Below, piece after piece: positions 59,323-64,000 of a stretch of DNA of 64,000 bases. Numbering within the stretch: position 1 is the first letter of the stretch; every line of letters starts with the position of its first letter. The stretch spans positions 1-64,000 of the forward strand of contig NZ_LIVZ01000006.1 in the NCBI RefSeq assembly GCF_001905845.1, given 5' to 3'. Below the pieces are notes generated by a model, which had not been told where the DNA came from, searched no databases, and saw nothing but the letters and a program-made list of their open reading frames with translations. Position numbers and translations under genes: made by a program. The DNA comes from Streptomyces sp. TSRI0107 (GTDB lineage: Bacteria; Actinomycetota; Actinomycetes; Streptomycetales; Streptomycetaceae).

Positions 59323-60228
59323 ATGTCACCCCGGCTCGACGCCTCGCATACCCACCAGGCGACGTCGACACCCCCTCCGGAACATCTGGATCCCATCGCA
59401 CAGGACGGCGTCGCGACCGACGCCCTCACGGGACTCCCGGAGATCCCCCCGTACGACGAAGTGGCCCCCGAGGACGCCCGGGCCCTGTCCAAGACCCTCT
59501 TCGAGCGGCTGGAGTCGCTGGAGGAAGGGACGTACGAGTACTCGTACGTCCGCAACACCCTCGTCGAACTCAACCTCGCCCTGGTCAAGTTCGCCGCCTC
59601 GCGGTTCCGCTCCCGCAGCGAGCCGATGGAGGACATCATCCAGGTCGGCACGATCGGCCTGATCAAGGCGATCGACCGTTTCGAACTCAGCCGCGGCGTC
59701 GAGTTCCCCACCTTCGCGATGCCAACCATCATCGGGGAGATCAAGCGCTTCTTCCGCGACACGTCGTGGTCGGTCCGCGTCCCCCGCAGGCTCCAGGAGC
59801 TCCGGCTCGACCTGGCCAAGGCCGGTGACGAGCTGGCCCAGCAGCTGGACCGCTCCCCGACCGTGGCCGAACTGGCCGAACGGCTCGGCATCCCGCACGA
59901 AGAGGTCGTCGAGGGCATGGCCGCGTCGAACGCCTACACGGCGAGCTCGCTCGACGCCCAGCCCGAGGAGGACGACAGCGAGGGCGCGCTCGCGGACCGC
60001 ATCGGCTACGAGGACCACGGACTCGAAGGCATCGAGTACGTAGAGTCGTTGAAGCCGCTGATCGCCGAACTGCAGCCCCGGGACCGCAGGATCCTCTCCC
60101 TGCGCTTCGTCGCCGGCATGACGCAGTCGGAGATCGGGGAGGAGCTGGGGATCTCCCAGATGCACGTGTCCCGGCTGCTGTCACGGACGCTGGGGCGGCT
60201 ACGCAAGGGGCTGACGGTCGAGGAGTGA
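59323..60228 (+). CDS. sigI: RNA polymerase sigma factor, SigB/SigF family (SigI)
   Basis: The 301-residue sigma factor starts ATG 59323, five bases after GGAGG (an ATG at 59299 lacks a site). Region 2 reads NTLVELNLALVKFAASRF and IIQVGTIGLIKAIDRFELSRGVEFPTFAMPTI; region 3 contains SWSVRVPRRLQELRLDLAKA; region 4 has RILSLRFVAGMTQSEIGEELGISQMHVSRLLSR. It belongs to the stress-type group 3 sigma factors controlled by partner switching; the flanking prsI/arsI genes supply the regulators. Osmotic stress is linked to S. coelicolor SigI. Confidence 0.9.
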   Translation: MSPRLDASHTHQATSTPPPEHLDPIAQDGVATDALTGLPEIPPYDEVAPEDARALSKTLFERLESLEEGTYEYSYVRNTLVELNLALVKFAASRFRSRSEPMEDIIQVGTIGLIKAIDRFELSRGVEFPTFAMPTIIGEIKRFFRDTSWSVRVPRRLQELRLDLAKAGDELAQQLDRSPTVAELAERLGIPHEEVVEGMAASNAYTASSLDAQPEEDDSEGALADRIGYEDHGLEGIEYVESLKPLIAELQPRDRRILSLRFVAGMTQSEIGEELGISQMHVSRLLSRTLGRLRKGLTVEE

Positions 60229-60388
60229 CCCCTCCCGCCCGGTGCTCCGGGTTCACGCGGGGCCGGGGGCCGCTCCCGGTTACCCGCGGAAACTCTTTCC
60301 CAGGCGGTCCCCGTCCTCCACTATGAGCCGTCATACCCGCCGGTAGGTCAGGACACCGGCGGGTGGCACGGCTGCGAGGAGGCGGGGG

Positions 60389-61894
60389 ATGGGCCGGGGG
60401 CACGACCATGCGGGAGCGGCCGACGCACGGCTCGCGGAACTGCTCCGCGGCGACTCCGCGAGCGCGTACCCGGCCCTGCAGGAACTGCGCGCCCGGCACC
60501 AGGAGTCCGCGCTCGCCTACGCCCGGCTCTGCGCGGCGGGCCAGTCGACGGCCCGTCAACTGGCCGCGCAGGCCTTCACGGTCGCCGCGCGCGAGGCGGC
60601 CCGCGGCAATGGCCCCGCCCTGCCGTGGCGGCACCGCGTCCTGCTGCTGACCGCGCGGCTGGCCGCGGAGTGGGCCGCGGGCGAACGCTCCGCCGGGCTC
60701 GACCCCGGCCTGCTGCTGGTGCTGAACACGGCGGGCCCCGGCGGCCCGGTCCCACCGCTGCTCGACGCGTTCCGCTCGCTGCCGCCCCGCACCCGGGGCA
60801 TCCTCTGGTACACGGTCGTCGAACAGGAGGACGACGAAACGACCGCGACCCTGCTCGGCGTCTCCCCCCAGGAGGTGACCTACGGCAGGGACGCGGCGCT
60901 CGACGAGATGGCGCGCGCCTGCCTGGACGTCCGTCTCGGCGCCTCCGACGACCCGAGCTGCCGGGCGTTCCGGCGGCTCATCGAGGAGTCCGCCCGGCCG
61001 CACGCGCCGCGCCGCAGCCGCGATCTGGAAGCCCACCGGGCGGTGTGTGTGCACTGCGCGACGGCCCACGAGGAACTGTCCGACCTGCGCGACTCGCCCC
61101 GTACGGCACTGGCGGAAGGCCTGCTGCCGTGGGCGGGCGCGGCCTACGCCACGCGCGGGCGGGAGCCCGGCGCCGCGGCCGCCGGGACGTCCTGGCCGCC
61201 GCGGCGCCGCCGGTACTCCCTGGTCACCGCCGCCCTCGGGGTGGCTCTGACGCCGCTGCTGGTCTTCCTGCTGACGCCGGACGAGCCGGGCACCGAGAAC
61301 ACGGCAGGTCCGGCGAGCCCGATATCGGTCCCGGCCGCTCCCCCGCCGGTGACGGTCACGGCGACCGCGACGAGGACGGTGTCCCCCACCCCCGCCCCCG
61401 TCACCTCGCCTCCCGCCACCTCGCGCGGTGCGACTCCGTCACGCACGCCGAAGCCTGCCCCGAAGCCCACGTCGCCGCCGGCACGGCCCCCCGGCGGCTC
61501 CTACGCCCAGGTGGTGAACGCCGCCTCCGGGCTCTGCCTGGACATCCGCGACGGCGTCATGGACAACGGCACGGACGTCATCACGGCCCCCTGCGCGGCT
61601 TCCTCCATCACCCAGGTCTGGCGGGTCGACACCGGGCGGGGCGTGCTGCAGTCGGCCGCCGATCCGGCGTACTGCCTGGACAGCAGGGGCTCGGTGGAGC
61701 GGGGCGTGGGCATCTGGACCTGCTCCTCGGTGGACGGGCGCAACGGCCGGAACCTGCGGTTCGCGGTGGACGGGCACGGCGTCATCCGCCCGGCGATCGC
61801 TCCGGGGCACGCGGTGACCCCGGTCGGCGGCGGGTGGCTGGCCCTGCTGCCGGAGGCGGGGCGGGCGGATCAGCGGTGGCGGGCCGGTTCCTGA
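60389..61894 (+). CDS. sigma-like / ZAS zinc-finger / TM / ricin-type lectin fusion protein
   Basis: The 501-residue protein starts ATG 60389 after GAGGAGG. Its N-terminus (about 10-180) looks like ECF-sigma regions: a helical region-2-like part and region-4-like LPPRTRGILWYTVVEQEDDETTATLLGVSPQEVTYGRD. At 216-223 it has HRAVCVHC, an exact HxxxCxxC anti-sigma (ZAS) motif. One TM (about 278-296), a Thr/Pro-rich stalk (300-368) and a beta-trefoil lectin domain (about 371-500, with SGLCLDIRD and QVWRV) follow. It may sense glycans outside and act on transcription inside. It is 160 bases downstream of sigI. Confidence 0.8.
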   Translation: MGRGHDHAGAADARLAELLRGDSASAYPALQELRARHQESALAYARLCAAGQSTARQLAAQAFTVAAREAARGNGPALPWRHRVLLLTARLAAEWAAGERSAGLDPGLLLVLNTAGPGGPVPPLLDAFRSLPPRTRGILWYTVVEQEDDETTATLLGVSPQEVTYGRDAALDEMARACLDVRLGASDDPSCRAFRRLIEESARPHAPRRSRDLEAHRAVCVHCATAHEELSDLRDSPRTALAEGLLPWAGAAYATRGREPGAAAAGTSWPPRRRRYSLVTAALGVALTPLLVFLLTPDEPGTENTAGPASPISVPAAPPPVTVTATATRTVSPTPAPVTSPPATSRGATPSRTPKPAPKPTSPPARPPGGSYAQVVNAASGLCLDIRDGVMDNGTDVITAPCAASSITQVWRVDTGRGVLQSAADPAYCLDSRGSVERGVGIWTCSSVDGRNGRNLRFAVDGHGVIRPAIAPGHAVTPVGGGWLALLPEAGRADQRWRAGS

Positions 61895-61897
61895 CGG

Positions 61898-63112
61898 TCA
61901 GACCACGCGGGTGCCGCGTCGCCAGACGCCGGTGACCAGGGGGACGCCGGGGCGGTAGGCCAGGTGGACGTGGCTCGGCGCGTCGAGGAGGGTCAGGTCG
62001 GCGAAGGCGCCCGGGGAGAGGCGCCCGACGTCCTCGCGGCGCAGCGCCCGCGCCCCGCCGGCGGTGGCCGACCACACCGCCTCGTCCGGCGTCATGCCCA
62101 TGTCCCGTACGGCGAGGGCGATGCAGAAGGGCACGGACGAGGTGAAGGACGAGCCCGGGTTGCAGTCGGTGGACAGGGCGACGGTGACACCGGCGTCCAG
62201 CAGCCGGCGGGCGTCGGGCCACTCGGCGCGGGTGGAGAACTCCGCGCCGGGCAGGAGCGTCGCGACCGTACGGCTGTTGGCGAGGGCGTCGACGTCCGCG
62301 TCGGTGAGGTGGGTGCAGTGGTCGGCGCTGGCGGCGTCCAGCTCGACGGCGAGCCGCACACCGGGCCCGTACGACAGCTGGTTGGCGTGGACGCGCGGGT
62401 GCAGGCCCTTCGCCTTGCCCGCGGTGAGGACGGCGCGGGCCTGGTCGCCGTCGAAGGCGCCCTTCTCGCAGAAGACGTCGACCCAGCGGGCGTAGGGGGC
62501 GCAGGCGTCCAGCATCTCGCCGGTGACCAGGGCGACGTAGGCGGCCGGGTCGTCGGCGTAGTCCGGGGAGACGACGTGCGCGCCGAGGTAGGTGACCTCG
62601 TCGGTGTGGGCGGCGGCGATGCGCAGGGCGCGGGCCTCGTCCGCGACGGTCAGGCCGTAGCCGGACTTGGTCTCGAAGGTCGTGGTGCCCTGGCGCAGGG
62701 CCTCCGCGAGGTAGCGGGTGAGGTTCGCCTCCAGCTCCGCGTCGGTGGCGGCGCGGGTGGCGGCGACGGTGGTGCGGATGCCGCCCGCGCTGTACGGCCG
62801 CCCCGACATCCGGGCGTTGAACTCCTGTGTGCGGTCGCCCGCGAAGACCAGGTGGGAATGGGAGTCGACGAAGCCCGGGACGACCGCCCGGCCGCCGGCG
62901 TCGACCCGATTGTCAGTGGCGGGTGCTTTGCTTTGATCACCGGTCCACGCGACGCGGTCGCCTTCGATGACGACGGCCGCGTCCTGGATCAGTCCGAGGG
63001 GGGAACCGTCACCGAGGGAGGGGTCGTTGGTGACCAGGGTCGCGATGTTGGTGATGAGCGTGCTTGCGGTGCTCGCGGAGTGGGCGGGGCTGACGGTCGT
63101 CGCGTTGCTCAT
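61898..63112 (-). CDS. hutI: imidazolonepropionase
   Basis: It opens 4-imidazolone-5-propionate to N-formimidoyl-L-glutamate in histidine breakdown. The 404-residue amidohydrolase has the metal site VDSHSHLVFAGDR, TTFETKSGYGLT, RVHANQLS (His), DHCTHLTD (His) and ALSTDCNPGSS (Asp). ATG 63112 is chosen; the longer frame is a shadow of hutF. It is transcribed with the hutF gene upstream (77-bp gap), forming the end of a hut unit. Confidence 0.95.
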   Translation of the reverse strand: MSNATTVSPAHSASTASTLITNIATLVTNDPSLGDGSPLGLIQDAAVVIEGDRVAWTGDQSKAPATDNRVDAGGRAVVPGFVDSHSHLVFAGDRTQEFNARMSGRPYSAGGIRTTVAATRAATDAELEANLTRYLAEALRQGTTTFETKSGYGLTVADEARALRIAAAHTDEVTYLGAHVVSPDYADDPAAYVALVTGEMLDACAPYARWVDVFCEKGAFDGDQARAVLTAGKAKGLHPRVHANQLSYGPGVRLAVELDAASADHCTHLTDADVDALANSRTVATLLPGAEFSTRAEWPDARRLLDAGVTVALSTDCNPGSSFTSSVPFCIALAVRDMGMTPDEAVWSATAGGARALRREDVGRLSPGAFADLTLLDAPSHVHLAYRPGVPLVTGVWRRGTRVV

Positions 63113-63189
63113 GGCGTCCTTGGTTGCCTGGTCGGCGGTGGGGTCGGGTTCGGGGGCGGAGGCGGGCCGCCCGGGTGGGCGGCCCGGTC

Positions 63190-64000
63190 TCATCCGCGCA
63201 GGGCTGCGACGGCGTCCGCGAGGGCTCCCGGCACGTCCGGCACGAGGGAGTGCACCCCGTCCCGTACGACGTGCCGGCCTGCCACGACCGTGTGCGACAC
63301 GTCCGCTGCCGACGCGGCGAATACGGCCGTCTCGGCACCGAGCCGCGGAAGCGGCCCTGCCGTCCTGACCGAGTCGAGCGCGATCGTCGTGAAGTCGGCG
63401 AGCGCGCCGGGCTCCAGGACGCCCGCGTCGTGCCAGCCGAGGGCGGCGTGCCCGTCGGCGGTGGCGGCCCGCAGCAGGGCGGCGGCCGTCCAGTGGCCGC
63501 GGGTGCGGGTGCGCAGCCGCTCGTTCAGCTCCATCGCCCGCGCCTCCTCCAGCAGGTCGACGACGGCGTGACTGTCGGAGCCGAGGGAGAGCGGGGAGCC
63601 CTCGTTCTGCAGGGCGACGGCGGGTCCGATGCCGTCGGCGAGGTCCCGCTCGGTCGTCGGGCACATACAGGTGCCGGTGCCGCTGCCGCCGATGAGGGAG
63701 ATGTCCTCGGCGGTCAGGTGGGTGTTGTGGACGCCGGTGGTGCGCGGGCCGAGGACGCCGTGCAGGGCGAGCAGCTGCGTCGGGGTGCACCCGTGGACTT
63801 CCCGGCAGGCGTCGTTCTCGGCGGTCTGCTCGGACAGGTGCACGTGGAGCGGGGCCCCGCGCTCCTCCGCCCAGCGTGCCACGGTCGCCAACTGGTCGGC
63901 GGGCACGGCCCGTACGGAGTGGATCGCCGCCCCGATCCGGGCGTGCTCGCGCTCCTTGAGCCCCGAACAGCGTTCGGCCCAGGCCTCGGCGGTCCCGTCG
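63190..64000 (-). CDS. hutF: formimidoylglutamate deiminase (partial at window edge)
   Basis: The C-terminal 269 codons are visible; the 5' end is beyond 64000. The amidohydrolase carries PLHVHLSEQ, THLTAEDISLIGGSGTGTCMCPTTERDLADG and SLGSDSHAVVDLLEEARAMELNER, all typical of HutF, which deaminates N-formimidoyl-L-glutamate to N-formyl-L-glutamate. With hutI next to it, it indicates the formylglutamate (type II) route of histidine use. Confidence 0.9.
   Translation of the reverse strand, partial: DGTAEAWAERCSGLKEREHARIGAAIHSVRAVPADQLATVARWAEERGAPLHVHLSEQTAENDACREVHGCTPTQLLALHGVLGPRTTGVHNTHLTAEDISLIGGSGTGTCMCPTTERDLADGIGPAVALQNEGSPLSLGSDSHAVVDLLEEARAMELNERLRTRTRGHWTAAALLRAATADGHAALGWHDAGVLEPGALADFTTIALDSVRTAGPLPRLGAETAVFAASAADVSHTVVAGRHVVRDGVHSLVPDVPGALADAVAALRG

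Overview
The window is chromosomal DNA of a Streptomyces-type actinomycete. It has very high GC, frequent GTG/TTG starts, a textbook 87-residue WhiB, F420 biosynthesis genes, a partner-switching sigma-factor locus and LAXTG-type surface-protein remains. Most of it is core chromosome. The order ahcY - manA - SIS protein - Trm112 - manB - DUF3499 - metallopeptidase-like - whiB - fbiA/fbiB - sugar nucleotidyltransferase - TIGR03089 - LCP genes - acyl-CoA dehydrogenase - purE/purK - gtrA closely follows the Mycobacterium tuberculosis Rv3248c-Rv3277 neighbourhood (recalled, not computed), so it is an old actinobacterial block.

Layout: 0.3-8.2 kb holds SpoIIM-like and RDD membrane proteins, ahcY, a signal-peptidase-like protein, a CDF cation transporter and manA. 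8.2-18.3 kb holds mannose-phosphate metabolism, small conserved proteins, a 1229-aa glycosyltransferase/membrane protein and whiB. 18.3-22.9 kb has a cysteine-rich leader ORF ahead of a cysteine dioxygenase, then fbiA-fbiB and a DNA glycosylase. 22.9-36.4 kb is a cell-envelope region: sugar nucleotidyltransferase, PGRP amidase, five LytR-CpsA-Psr (LCP) paralogues and a GT2 enzyme. 36.5-42.4 kb is an apparently inserted signalling module: a tight five-gene operon (coiled-coil membrane protein, single-TM protein with an intramembrane Asp, vWA/TerY-like protein, PP2C phosphatase, atypical kinase) divergent from a TerD/TerA-family gene. 42.5-53.2 kb returns to core genes (acyl-CoA dehydrogenase, ugd, purEK, gtrA) mixed with a CGNR protein, two VOC proteins, an intact and a ligand-less membrane dipeptidase, and a MerR regulator facing a disrupted Old Yellow Enzyme gene. 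53.2-57.2 kb holds a two-component system and a POT peptide transporter with a perfect DasR-type core site upstream. 57.2-64 kb holds a frameshifted LAXTG surface protein, the prsI/arsI/sigI partner-switching system, a sigma-like/zinc-finger/TM/lectin fusion, hutI and the end of hutF.

Strongest leads: the TerD + vWA/PP2C/kinase + MotA/MotB-like module; the leaderless-looking Cys-rich uORF before cysteine dioxygenase; the sigma-like/ZAS/ricin-lectin fusion next to sigI; the palindromic repeat that breaks the OYE gene; and the dre-like site before the peptide transporter. All calls come from reading sequence; no database search was run.
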